64,000 bases of DNA from Actinophytocola sp044466355 (GCF_044466355.1 NZ_JBITMQ010000026.1:1-64000), one strand, 5' to 3'. Positions 25,828-34,764 are shown, counted from the first letter of the stretch. Program-made: numbers and translations. Notes: a model not told the origin generated them from the sequence alone.

Positions 25828-28800
25828 TCAGTCACCGCCCGGGAAGTCGAAGTCCCACGCCAGGCCCCACGCCCACATGGTCGAGTCGAAGTCGGTACTG
25901 GCCAGCAGCGTGCCGTCCCGGCTGAGTGTGACCTCGTGGATCTGGGCCCGGTGGCCCTCCAGGGTGCGCAGGCACTGTCCGGTTTGGACGTCCCAGATCC
26001 TGAGCAGGCGGTCGAAACCGCCGGTGACCACGAACGACCCGTCGGCGCTGAGCGCGTAGGCCGTGGGACTTTCCGGCATCGTCAGGACCTGGCGCGGCTT
26101 TCCGGTGGCCGTGTCCCACACGCGCAGGCCGTTCTCGTCACGCGTCGCGGCGAGGCGGTGGTCGCCGTCGAAGGCGATGAAGGTGTCGAGGCCCCCGGTG
26201 CTCACGTCGCTCCGGACCGAGTACCGCATCTTCCCGGTGTGCACGTCCCACGCGCCGACGAACAGACCGCTCGAGAGGAACAGGGTCTCGCCATCCGCGC
26301 TGAAGTCCAGCCGTTCATCGCTGGAGCGCGACGTGAGTGTCCATGCGGGACGGTCCGCGTCGGCCGGCCACAGGTGGACCTCGTTCTCGTTGCCGGGGCT
26401 GCCGAAATGGTTCGCTGTCGGATGGGTGCCGCCGCGGGTGGCGGCGTACCGGCCGTCCGGGCTGATCGCCACCGCGTCGACCCTGCCGCCGTGCGCGGCG
26501 AGTGTGCGCAGGATCGCGCCGGCCGGCAAGTTCCGCAGCCGCAGCGTACCGTTCTCGTCGCCGATCAGAATCCGGTCACCGTCCGGGTTGACCGCGAACG
26601 CGGTGATGTGGCCCGTTTCGTTGGTGAAGATGTGTTTGTGCAGGCTCGCCAGGTCCAGCTGCCGGATCGTGCCCGCGTTCGTCCGGACGGCGAGCAGCTG
26701 ATCGGCTACGGCGAACTGGATGTCTTCGGGCTTGCCGCCTTCGCCGCGGTCGAAGACGTGCAACCGTTCCCCGCCCGCGAAGTCCCACACGTCCACTTCG
26801 CCCGTCCAACGGCCGGTGGCCACGACGAGGCCGTCCTTCCGCATGGCGAGCGTCGGCGGTTGGGTGAACACCCGCTTGCCGTCGAAGTGGTAGAGCGGGG
26901 ACGCACTGAGCAACGCGGATCGTCGACCGTGTGCCCCGATCCGTGCCCACGCTGCCCGCAGGTCCGGGTGGCGGGCGAAGCCGGGCACCTGCTGCGCCGC
27001 TCGCAACGCCGTCGCCGCGGCGGCGAACCGGCTCCGTTCGGTGAGGTTCTCCGCCTCGGCCAGCCGTGCGCGGAACGCGTCTTCCGCGCTGGTGAGCTCG
27101 CGCGGGGCCCTCGGCCGTACGTAACACCAGGGTGCCTCGTAGCCTGCGGCAGGCAGGGACCGGAGCAGGACCCGGCCGCGGTCCGAGCCGAGCACCGCGA
27201 CCCGGCCGTCCGCGCTGACAGCCGCGGCGTGACACTGGCGGTCCAAGAGTTCCACTCCGTCGAGCACGCGCAGACTGCGGCCGGTCGTCGGGTTCCACGC
27301 CTCGACCGGAACGCTGATGTCGCCCGCGGTCACCGCGGTCGGCCCGGCACCGGCGACCGCCAGCGCCGTGACGTCGCGCCACCGGTGCGGAACCTCACTG
27401 ACCACGGTGGCCCGGCGGGCGTCCCACACCACGAGCGGTCCGTCCCACCATGCGACGACGGCGTACCTGGCGTCCGTCGACACGGCCGCCACGTCCATCG
27501 GCAGCGCCGCCCGTGCCGGTCCGGTCAACGTGGCCGTGCAGGACCCATCGAACACGTCCCACGAACGGACCGTACCGTCGCCGTCCGCGCCCTCGCCGCG
27601 GAACGACGCCGACACGGCCCGCCGACCGTCCCAGCTCAGCGCGAGCGACGTGATACCACCGGTGTGGCCCTGCAGCATGGCGACGTACTGGTCGTCGGGC
27701 GTCGCGACCACGATCAGGCCCTGGGTGTTGCCGGCCGCGACGTACCGGCCGTCACCGCTGACCGCGAGGGCGCGCACGTCACCTACCTTCATCAAGCCGC
27801 CCCGCGCCCGGCCGCGGCGCAGGTCCCACAGTTCGATGAAGCCGTCGCGCCGGACGGCCACGCCGAGCGTGCCCGCCGCGTCCATCCCGACGGCGTCGAC
27901 CGTCGACCCGCGCCGGGCCAGGGTGTGATGCGCCCGCCGCCCGCGTTCGCCTGGTCTCCACAGCACCAGCCCGCCCTTGCGGTCCCCGGTCAGAACGACG
28001 CCGCCGTCGGCACTGGTCGCGACCGAGGACACGGTCACACCCAGGTAGGACTTCTTGGTGTGCTTCTCGTGCACCCGGTGGTCGGCATGGCGTCGCGGCT
28101 CGCGTTCGCGCCACGCGGTCAGTGCCGCCGCGACGTCCACCCCGTCCGGATCGGCGGCAGCAGCCTCCCGCAACAGTTCCCCGGCCAGGTCGTCCTCGTG
28201 CCGTTCCAACTGGACCGCGCCGAGCAGGAACGCACTGTGTGCGCTGGTATCGAGCGCACGGGCGGCTTCGACGCTCGAGACGAGCTCCTCACCAGTCTGC
28301 CGGCCCGTCCGCCACCGGTGCAGACCGAAGTTGTAGACCGACGGCAGGTGGTGCGGGTCGTTGCCGATCGCGTACCGCCACAGCTGCTCCGCCTCCTCGG
28401 CCCGGCCGAGGTCCAGGAGCGAGAGAGCCTGGTTGGACAGCCCGTCGGACAGCAGCCGTACCGGCTTCGGCGGGGGTCGTCCGTACGAGGCGGCGAGCAC
28501 CTCGCCGTGCACCTCGGCGAGGGACGTCGCGAGCTCGTCGAACCGTGCCGGGCGGGCCGCCGGATCCGCGGCGAAGCACTGGCGCAGCAAGGCGACCACT
28601 GCGGGCGGGATCGTCAACCGGGCGTCCGCCAGCACCGTCTCCATGGCCTGCGCCGCGGCCTGGCCGTAATGGGATGGCCGCCGTCCGGCGAACATCTCCA
28701 GCACGGTCACGGCCCAGGACCATACGTCGGTGGCCGTGGTGAGACGAACGTCCGGATCACCCGCGGCGGCTGCCTGCTCGGGAGAGCAGTAGGCCGGCGT

Positions 28801-29364
28801 CAAGCCGCCGAAGCTGGCTGTCAGCGGGATGTCCGGGGGCCGCTCCGACTCGCCCGCGGCACGTGCTTTCGCCAGGCCGAAGTCGGTGACCTTGGCCGTG
28901 CCGTCGGCGTCGAGCATGATGTTCGCCGGCTTGACGTCCTGGTGGACGAGGCCCGCGTCATGCGCGTGCGCGAGGCCCCATGCCGACTGTACGGCGATGT
29001 CGAGCACACGGGCCAACGCCGCCCGGTCGCCGCCCGCGTAGAGCCCACCGGTGTGCACGGCCTCGGCGAGGCTGCCGCCGTCGACCCACTCGGCGAAGAC
29101 CCGAGGCACGCCCTCGATGGTCCGCACGTAGGCACAGTTCACCGTGTGGGGGTGCAGGCCCAGCCCCACCCACGTGCCGGCTTCGGCCTCGAACAGCTCA
29201 CGGCCCCGCGGCGTCGCGATCAGTGCGGGCCGCGGCGTCTTCACGGCCATGTCGACCTGCCAGCCGCGGTGCCGGACCCGGTGCACAACGCCCATGCCGC
29301 CGCTGTGCACCACGTCGAGCACCTCGTACAGGCCGAGTATCACCTCGCCGCGCGCCCACTCCAT
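25828..29364 (-). CDS. Ser/Thr protein kinase fused to TPR and WD40 repeats
   Basis: An 1178-aa protein. Kinase ~10-300: SGGMGVVHRV glycine loop, Lys42 (DMAVKTP), HQDVKPAN catalytic loop (Asp143; Gln replaces the usual Arg of HRD), DFGLAKA (Asp161), PAYCSPEQA. Then a TPR-like stretch (~305-430: NQALSLLDLGRAEEAEQLW, AHSAFLLGAVQLERHEDD). From ~445 to the end are about a dozen WD40 repeats, probably two propellers (FIELWDLRRG, TVRSWDVFDG, VDVWDFAGGERLH, LRVWDTATGK, LLRIWDVQTGQCLRTLEGH). A helical insert (~795-860) separates the halves. No membrane helix. Start at ATG 29364, three bases after the preceding stop (TGA-acc-ATG). The loss of Arg next to the catalytic Asp suggests activation without activation-loop phosphorylation (inference). 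Confidence 0.92.
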   Translation of the reverse strand: MEWARGEVILGLYEVLDVVHSGGMGVVHRVRHRGWQVDMAVKTPRPALIATPRGRELFEAEAGTWVGLGLHPHTVNCAYVRTIEGVPRVFAEWVDGGSLAEAVHTGGLYAGGDRAALARVLDIAVQSAWGLAHAHDAGLVHQDVKPANIMLDADGTAKVTDFGLAKARAAGESERPPDIPLTASFGGLTPAYCSPEQAAAAGDPDVRLTTATDVWSWAVTVLEMFAGRRPSHYGQAAAQAMETVLADARLTIPPAVVALLRQCFAADPAARPARFDELATSLAEVHGEVLAASYGRPPPKPVRLLSDGLSNQALSLLDLGRAEEAEQLWRYAIGNDPHHLPSVYNFGLHRWRTGRQTGEELVSSVEAARALDTSAHSAFLLGAVQLERHEDDLAGELLREAAAADPDGVDVAAALTAWREREPRRHADHRVHEKHTKKSYLGVTVSSVATSADGGVVLTGDRKGGLVLWRPGERGRRAHHTLARRGSTVDAVGMDAAGTLGVAVRRDGFIELWDLRRGRARGGLMKVGDVRALAVSGDGRYVAAGNTQGLIVVATPDDQYVAMLQGHTGGITSLALSWDGRRAVSASFRGEGADGDGTVRSWDVFDGSCTATLTGPARAALPMDVAAVSTDARYAVVAWWDGPLVVWDARRATVVSEVPHRWRDVTALAVAGAGPTAVTAGDISVPVEAWNPTTGRSLRVLDGVELLDRQCHAAAVSADGRVAVLGSDRGRVLLRSLPAAGYEAPWCYVRPRAPRELTSAEDAFRARLAEAENLTERSRFAAAATALRAAQQVPGFARHPDLRAAWARIGAHGRRSALLSASPLYHFDGKRVFTQPPTLAMRKDGLVVATGRWTGEVDVWDFAGGERLHVFDRGEGGKPEDIQFAVADQLLAVRTNAGTIRQLDLASLHKHIFTNETGHITAFAVNPDGDRILIGDENGTLRLRNLPAGAILRTLAAHGGRVDAVAISPDGRYAATRGGTHPTANHFGSPGNENEVHLWPADADRPAWTLTSRSSDERLDFSADGETLFLSSGLFVGAWDVHTGKMRYSVRSDVSTGGLDTFIAFDGDHRLAATRDENGLRVWDTATGKPRQVLTMPESPTAYALSADGSFVVTGGFDRLLRIWDVQTGQCLRTLEGHRAQIHEVTLSRDGTLLASTDFDSTMWAWGLAWDFDFPGGD

Positions 29365-29367
29365 GGT

Positions 29368-29991
29368 TCAGTCGGCGAGCGCGACGAAGAACGGCGTGGC
29401 CAACAGCACGGTCATGCCGTCGTGCGCGTCGAGTTCCGGGTACGGGCTCGGCCCGTGCGCGAGCTTCTTGGCGAGGAACTCGACGTCCTGCTCGACGCCT
29501 CGCACCAGCCGGTTCGCGGTGTGGACGGAGGCGATCACGTCGGGCGGCGCTTCGTCATCGGCGATCGTCGCGGCGAGCCCGTCGAGCAGGCCGGGCATCG
29601 ACGACGGCGCGAACACCTGGTCCGCGGGAGCGACCGTACCGAGCACGTGCCCGCTCGCCCCGCCCAACCCGACGATCGTCTGGTCGGTGCTGCCACCGAA
29701 GTACACCGCCTGCCCACCGGCAAGCGGCCCCCATCGCATGGTCAACCGGCCACGCACGTACTGACCCGGCTCGTCGACGGTGCCCACGTCGCAGAACTCG
29801 TCCACGTACCGCACCACCCGCTCGAGGCGTGCTACCCGATCCGCCTGAGCGTCCACCGATCGCTTGGCCGACAACAGAGGCAGACTCACACCCACCTCGG
29901 CGGACCGCTTGCGCGCGAACCCGGGATCGATTTGCGGCAACAGCATGTCGACCTTGGCATCGCTGATGTAGAGGTAGTACCTCAGAGACAC
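29368..29991 (-). CDS. Small protein of the YISDAKVDML type (probably DUF7019-like)
   Basis: A 207-aa soluble protein, first gene of the kinase operon. It begins SLRYYLYISDAKVDMLLPQI and contains RLERVVRYVDEFCDVGTVDE, GRLTMRWGPLAGGQAVYFGG, ASGHVLGTVAPADQVFAPSS and LLATPFFVALAD. From memory this resembles the actinomycete family annotated DUF7019 / SAVMC3_10250-like; unverified. Its function is not known to me. Start is GTG 29991 with GAGGGGG six bases upstream. The stop is three bases before the WD40-kinase ATG, so the two are co-translated. Confidence 0.8.
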   Translation of the reverse strand: MSLRYYLYISDAKVDMLLPQIDPGFARKRSAEVGVSLPLLSAKRSVDAQADRVARLERVVRYVDEFCDVGTVDEPGQYVRGRLTMRWGPLAGGQAVYFGGSTDQTIVGLGGASGHVLGTVAPADQVFAPSSMPGLLDGLAATIADDEAPPDVIASVHTANRLVRGVEQDVEFLAKKLAHGPSPYPELDAHDGMTVLLATPFFVALAD

Positions 29992-30079
29992 CTCGAGCCC
30001 CCTCTCGACCGTTCCATCCTAGAAGGGTGGAGCAGGCAGTGTCGCTGGGTGTGGGGTTCGTCCGCGAGGGTCGTTCCTG
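29992..30079. promoter_or_regulatory. Upstream region of the kinase operon
   Basis: The kinase-operon promoter must lie in this short stretch or within the pseudogene beyond it. No -10/-35 boxes were confidently recognised. Confidence 0.25.
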
Positions 30080-30440
30080 GGATGGCACTGAGCTGGCGTA
30101 CCGGTTGACCACCTCGTGCAGAACCGCGACGAGAAGGGAACGGCGCGTCCGCGACGGCACCACCCACGCTGCCCTCGTCTTCGACGGCGTCGACTGCCTC
30201 GGAGGGTGCCAGTTCGGCATCACCTGCTTCTTCACCGGCGATCGCGATCGCGATCGCGGCGGCGCCCTGGCCGAAATCGCCCGTCGCGACGGCGGACTCG
30301 TCGAGGGCTACCCCGAGGAGAACGACGACCGAACGCTGTGCGGCTTGTTCCTGCACACCGGGCCGATGGCGGCATCGAATCCACGGCTTCACCCGCACCG
30401 GCCGATCGCGCCGCACTGCTGGGTGGTGACCCGGTTCGTC
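30080..30440 (+). pseudogene. GNAT acetyltransferase remnant
   Basis: Readable pieces match actinomycete GNAT N-acetyltransferases: AALVFDGVDCLGGCQFG, ITCFFTGDRDRDRGG, ALAEIARRDGGLVEGYPEEN, LCGLFLHTGP, RPIAPHCWVVTRFV. Compared with the usual family pattern, a ~25-residue segment is missing between CQFG and ITCFF, part of the acetyl-CoA loop is deleted (a CGATCG repeat occurs there), and a local double frameshift alters the GFTR segment. It ends abruptly at the IS256 remnant near 30440. Confidence 0.65.
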
Positions 30441-30728
30441 GAGGCCGACATCGGTCAACACGGTCTTGGCCCGAGTGCCGTTCCGGGAATTGCCGGTCCC
30501 ACGGCCAGCAGGGGCATGCTTGTCATAGCCGAGGTGGTCGGTGATCTCGCCGTCCAGGGCGGACTCCAGCAGCCGCTTAGTCAACTGCTGGAGCACACCG
30601 CCCTCACCAGTCAGCTTCAACCCACCAGACTTCGCCCGGCTCACCAACTGCTCAACAAGCCGCTCCTCCAGGCCATCCAGACCAGTCTCAGGCGTCGAGT
30701 GCTCAACGTTCTCCACGCCAGACATCAC
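30440..30728 (-). mobile_element. IS256-family transposase, 5' remnant
   Basis: About 95 codons of the N-terminus of an IS256-type (mutator) transposase: ERLVEQLVSRAKSGGLKLTG, LQQLTKRLLESALDGEITDH, LGYDKHAPAGRGTGNSRNG, KTVLTDVG. Identity ends right after TDVG, where the DNA becomes the GNAT remnant. The catalytic DDE core is absent, so it cannot transpose by itself. Confidence 0.8.
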
Positions 30729-30834
30729 GGAAGTGTTGTGACCACGTGGGGAGGTCGCCCAGCCACATGGTCGGTCGCCAGGGTGTTCCGGTAGTGGCCC
30801 AGGATTTCCTGTTTGCCTGCCTCGGACTTGTAGA
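30729..30834. other. Gap after the IS256 remnant
   Basis: 106 bp with no gene. It contains the upstream side of the IS256 remnant; no terminal repeat could be confirmed. Confidence 0.3.
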
Positions 30835-31254
30835 TCACGACTCCAGCACCGCCTGCAGGTAGTCGAGAACCTGCCGCGTGTCGGCCAGGCCGCCCAGTAC
30901 CACGACCTTCATGCGTGCTCGTTCCTCGTCGTACGTCGTCTTGAGGTGCGGGGGCTGGTCGGCCGGATGGGTGCGCATGGCCGTGAGCAGGGCGCTGACG
31001 CGGTGGGCGGTCTCGGGGCTGACGGCGTCGATCTCGACGATGCTCGACACGTCCACGTGTCGACGCCGGACCACCTCGGATGGGTCGACCACAGGTGCGC
31101 CGACGAACGACTCCAGGTCCTCGCGGGTGATGCGGTACTGCTTGCCGATGCGGACCGCGCGTAACCGGCCGTCGCGTAGGTAGCCGCGCACCGTGCGTAC
31201 ATGGAGGCCGAGTTGCTCGGCCACCTCCTCCGCCGAGTAGAGCTGTTTGGCCAT
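30835..31254 (-). CDS. Excisionase/BldC-like helix-turn-helix protein
   Basis: A 139-aa protein. Residues 1-55 are a winged HTH of the excisionase/MerR-like type: LYSAEEVAEQLGLHVRTVRG, YLRDGRLRAVRIGKQYRITR, EDLESFVGAP. The remainder (HVDVSSIVEIDAVSPETAHR, MKVVVLGGLADTRQVLDYLQ) is an alpha/beta tail found in stand-alone regulators, so a chromosomal transcription factor is likelier than a phage excisionase. AAGG is placed eight bases before ATG 31254 in a comparatively AT-rich leader (CTATTAAGGTAATAAC). Divergent from the GntR regulator. Confidence 0.8.
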   Translation of the reverse strand: MAKQLYSAEEVAEQLGLHVRTVRGYLRDGRLRAVRIGKQYRITREDLESFVGAPVVDPSEVVRRRHVDVSSIVEIDAVSPETAHRVSALLTAMRTHPADQPPHLKTTYDEERARMKVVVLGGLADTRQVLDYLQAVLES

Positions 31255-31362
31255 GTTATTACCTTAATAGCCCTGTCAGGCGATGAGATACGACTGTTTG
31301 AGTAACGTTGGCTGAGTTCGGGTGGTGACCCTTGTCAATCGCGGGAAGGATCGTTTAACGTC

Positions 31363-31380
31363 CGGTTGACCGGTCAACCG
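31363..31380. promoter_or_regulatory. 18-bp perfect palindrome, likely GntR operator
   Basis: CGGTTGACCGGTCAACCG reads the same on both strands and lies 10 bp before the chosen GntR start. Palindromes of this size next to a GntR/HutC gene are usually its operator. Here it would regulate the gntR-transporter-catabolic unit and perhaps the divergent HTH gene. No second copy was spotted in the window. Confidence 0.7.
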
Positions 31381-31389
31381 TTCAAGTGG

Positions 31390-32253
31390 ATGGACGCGCT
31401 GATGTTGGATCGCGGTAGTTCGGCCGCACCGCTGTACGCACAGGTGGCGCGGTTGCTGGCGGCGCAGATCGCCGGCGGTGAGTACGGCGCGGGCGACGTG
31501 TTGCCCAGCGAACCGGGCCTCGCCAAGGAACTGGGTGTCTCCCGGGCGACGATCGTCAAGGCGTTCGACACGTTGCACCGCGAAGGGCTGATCCAGCGGC
31601 GGCAGGGCCTGGGCACGTTCGTGGCGCCGCGACCGCAGCGGCGCAGCCTGTCCGAACTGACCAGCTTCAGCTCGGTGACCCGCTCCGACGACGGGGTCCC
31701 GTCGCACCGGCTGATCTCCTACACGGTGGTCGGCTGCGGAGACGAGCGCGACGACCTGCTCGGGGCGTTCCCGGCCTCGGCCGACGTGGTGGTGCTCGGC
31801 CGGGTCCGGTTCGTCGACGACGTGGCCGTCGGTTTCCACCGCACTGCCTTACCCGCCGACCTCGTCGAGGCGGCCGGGCTGTCGGAAAACGTCGTAGCGG
31901 CCGAGGATTTCTCGCTGTACCAGGCATTGGAGGCCGTCGGCCAGCGGCCGTGGTCGGCGGAGGAGTCGCTGCGCGCGGTGCCGTGCCCCGCGACGATCTG
32001 CGAACACCTCGCCGTGGGGGAGGGCGCGCCGCTCATGCAGGTGCGCCGCCTGTCGAAGAACCGCGCGGGCCAACTGATCGAAGCCGTGGACGCGTTCTAC
32101 GTCGGCTCTCTGTACCAGTACCACACCGAACTCTCGTCACATCCGGTAAATGAGAAAGAAGGGCCCGCTCATGAGGTCAATGAGGACGATCGCGGCAGCC
32201 ATGTCCGGGCTGTTGTTACTGAGCGCGTGCGGCGTGACGCCCGGCGAGGGTAG
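31390..32253 (+). CDS. GntR-family (HutC-type) regulator with UTRA ligand domain
   Basis: About 287 aa. The winged HTH (~10-75: APLYAQVARLLAAQIAGGEY, VLPSEPGLAKELGVSRATIV, QRRQGLGTFVAP) is followed by a UTRA domain (~95-250: VVVLGRVRFVDDVAVGFHRT, APLMQVRRLSKNRAGQLIE, AVDAFYVGSLYQYHTEL) that binds a small effector. Start ATG 31390 or 31402; an upstream TTG would lie inside the palindrome and is rejected. The frame does not close at the end of the UTRA fold but continues ~80 bp into the lipoprotein gene, probably because a small indel removed the original stop. Likely repressor of the downstream catabolic operon, relieved by a pathway metabolite (inference). Confidence 0.85.
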   Translation: MDALMLDRGSSAAPLYAQVARLLAAQIAGGEYGAGDVLPSEPGLAKELGVSRATIVKAFDTLHREGLIQRRQGLGTFVAPRPQRRSLSELTSFSSVTRSDDGVPSHRLISYTVVGCGDERDDLLGAFPASADVVVLGRVRFVDDVAVGFHRTALPADLVEAAGLSENVVAAEDFSLYQALEAVGQRPWSAEESLRAVPCPATICEHLAVGEGAPLMQVRRLSKNRAGQLIEAVDAFYVGSLYQYHTELSSHPVNEKEGPAHEVNEDDRGSHVRAVVTERVRRDARRG

Positions 32254-33229
32254 CGGCGGCGGGTCCACATCGGACAAGAAGGCGGCACTGGTCATCGCGC
32301 AGGGCGGTCTCGGCGACGAGGCGTACAACGACCTGGCGTACAAGGGTTTCAAGGCCGCCGCCGAGGAGAACGGGGTGGCGGGCAGGCCGATCGAGTCCAA
32401 GGACATCGTGGCCGAGGGCGAGCAGTTGGTGCGTACCGCGGCGGGCGCGGACTACGGCCTGATCGCGGACCTGGAGTTCTCCCACGCCGACATGCTCGGC
32501 AAGGTGGCGAAGGACTTCCCGAAGGTGCAGTTCGCCATCGTCAACGCGGTCGTCGAGGGCCCGAACGTGACCAGCGTGGTGTTCAAGGAGCACGAGGGCT
32601 CCTACCTGGCGGGCGTGCTGGCCGGGCTGATGACCAAGGCCGCGAACAACCAGAAGGTAAACGCCGACAACAGGATCGGCTTCGTCGGCGGCACCAAGAG
32701 CACGGGCATCGACAAGTTCCTGATCGGCTACATGGAGGGCGCGCGGTCGGTCAACCCGTCGGTCACGTTCGACATCAAGTACGCCGACTCGTTCGGTGAC
32801 GCGGCCAAGGGCCAGCAGATCGCGAACCAGATGTACGCGAGCGGCACCGACATCGTCTACACGGTGGCGGGTGGCACCGGCGCGGGCGTGATCCAGTCCG
32901 CGAAGGACACCGGCCACTACGCGATCGGCGTCGACACCGACCAGGACGCCATCGCGAAGGGCTTCGTGCTCACCTCGGTGATCAAGCGGACCGACCTCGC
33001 CATGTCCAACCTGGTCAAGGACTTCGGCTCCGGCGAGCTGCAGGGCGGCGAGACGGTGTCCTACGGCCTCAAGGAGGACGGCGTCGGCCTGTCGGAGATG
33101 AAGCACACCAAGCAGGAGGTGCCCGCCGACGTGCTCGCGAAGGTCGACGCGGCCAAGGCCGACATCATCTCCGGCAAGGTGAAGGTCTGGGACGTCACCG
33201 AGCAGGGCTACCCGGACTGGGCCAAGTAG
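32171..33229 (+). CDS. BMP-family substrate-binding lipoprotein of an ABC importer
   Basis: A 352-aa lipoprotein. The signal ends in lipobox LLLSACG, so the mature protein is anchored at Cys ~22 on the outer face. The BMP/PnrA fold is clear: ALVIAQGGLGDEAYNDLAYK, KVQFAIVNAVVEGPNVTSVV, EHEGSYLAGVLAGLM, IGFVGGTKSTGIDKF, VYTVAGGTGAGVIQSA, GVDTDQDAIAKG. Family members bind purine/pyrimidine nucleosides or related ligands. ATG 32171 has AAGAAGGG seven bases before it; an ATG at 32150 is less well placed. First gene of the transport-catabolic unit, immediately upstream of the ATPase gene. Confidence 0.92.
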   Translation: MRSMRTIAAAMSGLLLLSACGVTPGEGSGGGSTSDKKAALVIAQGGLGDEAYNDLAYKGFKAAAEENGVAGRPIESKDIVAEGEQLVRTAAGADYGLIADLEFSHADMLGKVAKDFPKVQFAIVNAVVEGPNVTSVVFKEHEGSYLAGVLAGLMTKAANNQKVNADNRIGFVGGTKSTGIDKFLIGYMEGARSVNPSVTFDIKYADSFGDAAKGQQIANQMYASGTDIVYTVAGGTGAGVIQSAKDTGHYAIGVDTDQDAIAKGFVLTSVIKRTDLAMSNLVKDFGSGELQGGETVSYGLKEDGVGLSEMKHTKQEVPADVLAKVDAAKADIISGKVKVWDVTEQGYPDWAK

Positions 33230-33237
33230 GGGTCACG

Positions 33238-34764
33238 ATGAGCACGCCACGGTTGGGGGCCGACCGCATCACGCGCCGGTTCGGCTCGGTATCCGCTCTC
33301 ACCGACGTCACCTTCTCGGCCATGGAACGGACCGTGCACGTGCTCCTCGGCGAGAACGGCGCGGGCAAGACGACGTTGATCCGGGCGCTGTCCGGGCTCG
33401 ACCAGCCCGACGAGGGGTGGGTGGTCGACCGGGGCGAGCGGGTCCGGTTCAAGGGGCCGAAGGAGGCGTTCGCCACCGGCATCGCGGTGGTGCAACAGGA
33501 ACTCGCGCTCAGCCCGGACCTGACGTTGCTGGAGAACCTGGTGCTCGGCGGCGAACCGGCGCGTGCCGGGGTGATCGACTGGCGGAAGGCCCGTGCGCGG
33601 GCCGAGGAGATCGCCGAGTCGATCAGCGCGAAGCTGCCGTGGCACCGGCGGGCGGGCGAGGTCGAGGTCGGCACCCAGCAACAGCTGGAGATCGTCCGCT
33701 GCCTGTACCGGGGCGCGGACACGCTGATCCTCGACGAGCCGTCCGCCGTGCTCGCCCCGGCGCAGATCGAGGGCCTGCTCCGGTTGCTGGCCGGGCTGCG
33801 CGACCAGGGCAACACGATCATCCTCATCACGCACAAACTGGAGGAGGCACTCGCGGTGGCCGACGACGTCACCGTCCTGCGCGGCGGCCGGGTGGTGCAC
33901 GCGCAGGCCGCCGCCGGGCTCGACCGGTCCGCGCTGTCCCGCATGATCGTGGGGGAGGACCTGCGGCAGGTGCGTGCGCCGCGGGTCAGCGAGCCGGGCG
34001 AGCCGGTGCTGGAGGTCAGCGACCTGCAACTCGCGGGGCGGCAGCGTGCGGTGGGCCCGGTGAGCCTGGAGGTACGCGCGGGCGAAGTACTCGGCATCGC
34101 GGGCGTCGCGGGCAACGGCCAGGAGGACCTCGTCGAGGCCATCGTCGGCCTGCGGCCCGCCCGGGGCGGCACGATTCGCTTCCAGGGCAAGGACATCACG
34201 ACGGTGTCGGTCGGCGACCGCCGTGCGGCGGGCATGGGCTACATCTCCGCGGACCGGCGGCACGAGGGTCTTTCGGTCACCGAACCGTTGGTGGACAACG
34301 TGATCATCGGCGCGCACCGGGAGGCGCCGGTCGCCCGGCGGGGCTGGCTCTCGCCCGGCGCGGCCCGCCGCCACACCGCCGAGATCCTCGGCCGGTTCCG
34401 GGTGCGGTACGGACAGGTCACCGACCCGGCGTCGCTGCTGTCCGGCGGCAACCAGCAGAAGGTCGTGTTCGGCCGGGAGATGAGCGCCGGTCCCCGGTTG
34501 CTCGTGGCGGCCCAGCCGACGCGCGGCGTCGACCTGCGTGGCATCAAGGAACTCCAGGAGACACTGCTGGCGGCCCGTGACGAGGGCACCGCGATCGTGT
34601 TGATGAGCCAGGAGCTCGACGAACTGATCACCTTGAGCGACCGCATCCTGGTGATGTTCCACGGCATGCCCGCGGGCACGTTCGACCCGGCGGACACCGA
34701 CGCGCGCACCGCCATCGGGCGCGCCATGCTCGGCGAGAACAGCGGCACGGAGGTGGTTTCGTGA
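33238..34764 (+). CDS. ABC importer ATPase, two fused nucleotide-binding domains
   Basis: A 508-aa tandem ATPase of the nucleoside/ribose-importer type. Domain 1 (~5-240): Walker A GENGAGKTT, a weak signature EVGTQQQLEIV, Walker B TLILDEPSAVL, H-loop ITHKLEEAL. Domain 2 (~255-500): degenerate P-loop GVAGNGQEDLVEA and intact signature LSGGNQQKVVFGREM, with AAQPTRGVDLRG in place of the usual Walker B Glu. This asymmetry (active site 1, degenerate site 2) is normal for the family. Eight bases separate it from the lipoprotein stop; its stop overlaps the next GTG start. Confidence 0.93.
   Translation: MSTPRLGADRITRRFGSVSALTDVTFSAMERTVHVLLGENGAGKTTLIRALSGLDQPDEGWVVDRGERVRFKGPKEAFATGIAVVQQELALSPDLTLLENLVLGGEPARAGVIDWRKARARAEEIAESISAKLPWHRRAGEVEVGTQQQLEIVRCLYRGADTLILDEPSAVLAPAQIEGLLRLLAGLRDQGNTIILITHKLEEALAVADDVTVLRGGRVVHAQAAAGLDRSALSRMIVGEDLRQVRAPRVSEPGEPVLEVSDLQLAGRQRAVGPVSLEVRAGEVLGIAGVAGNGQEDLVEAIVGLRPARGGTIRFQGKDITTVSVGDRRAAGMGYISADRRHEGLSVTEPLVDNVIIGAHREAPVARRGWLSPGAARRHTAEILGRFRVRYGQVTDPASLLSGGNQQKVVFGREMSAGPRLLVAAQPTRGVDLRGIKELQETLLAARDEGTAIVLMSQELDELITLSDRILVMFHGMPAGTFDPADTDARTAIGRAMLGENSGTEVVS

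Noticed and set aside
24619..30108. A 1829-codon plus-strand open frame opposite the kinase operon
   Set aside because: It is the antisense shadow of three well-supported minus-strand genes; its translation is Arg/Val-rich with no domain, as expected from high-GC codon bias.
30835..31254. Assignment as a phage excisionase
   Set aside because: It has a long alpha/beta C-terminal tail and no integrase beside it, unlike the true xis gene at 45729.
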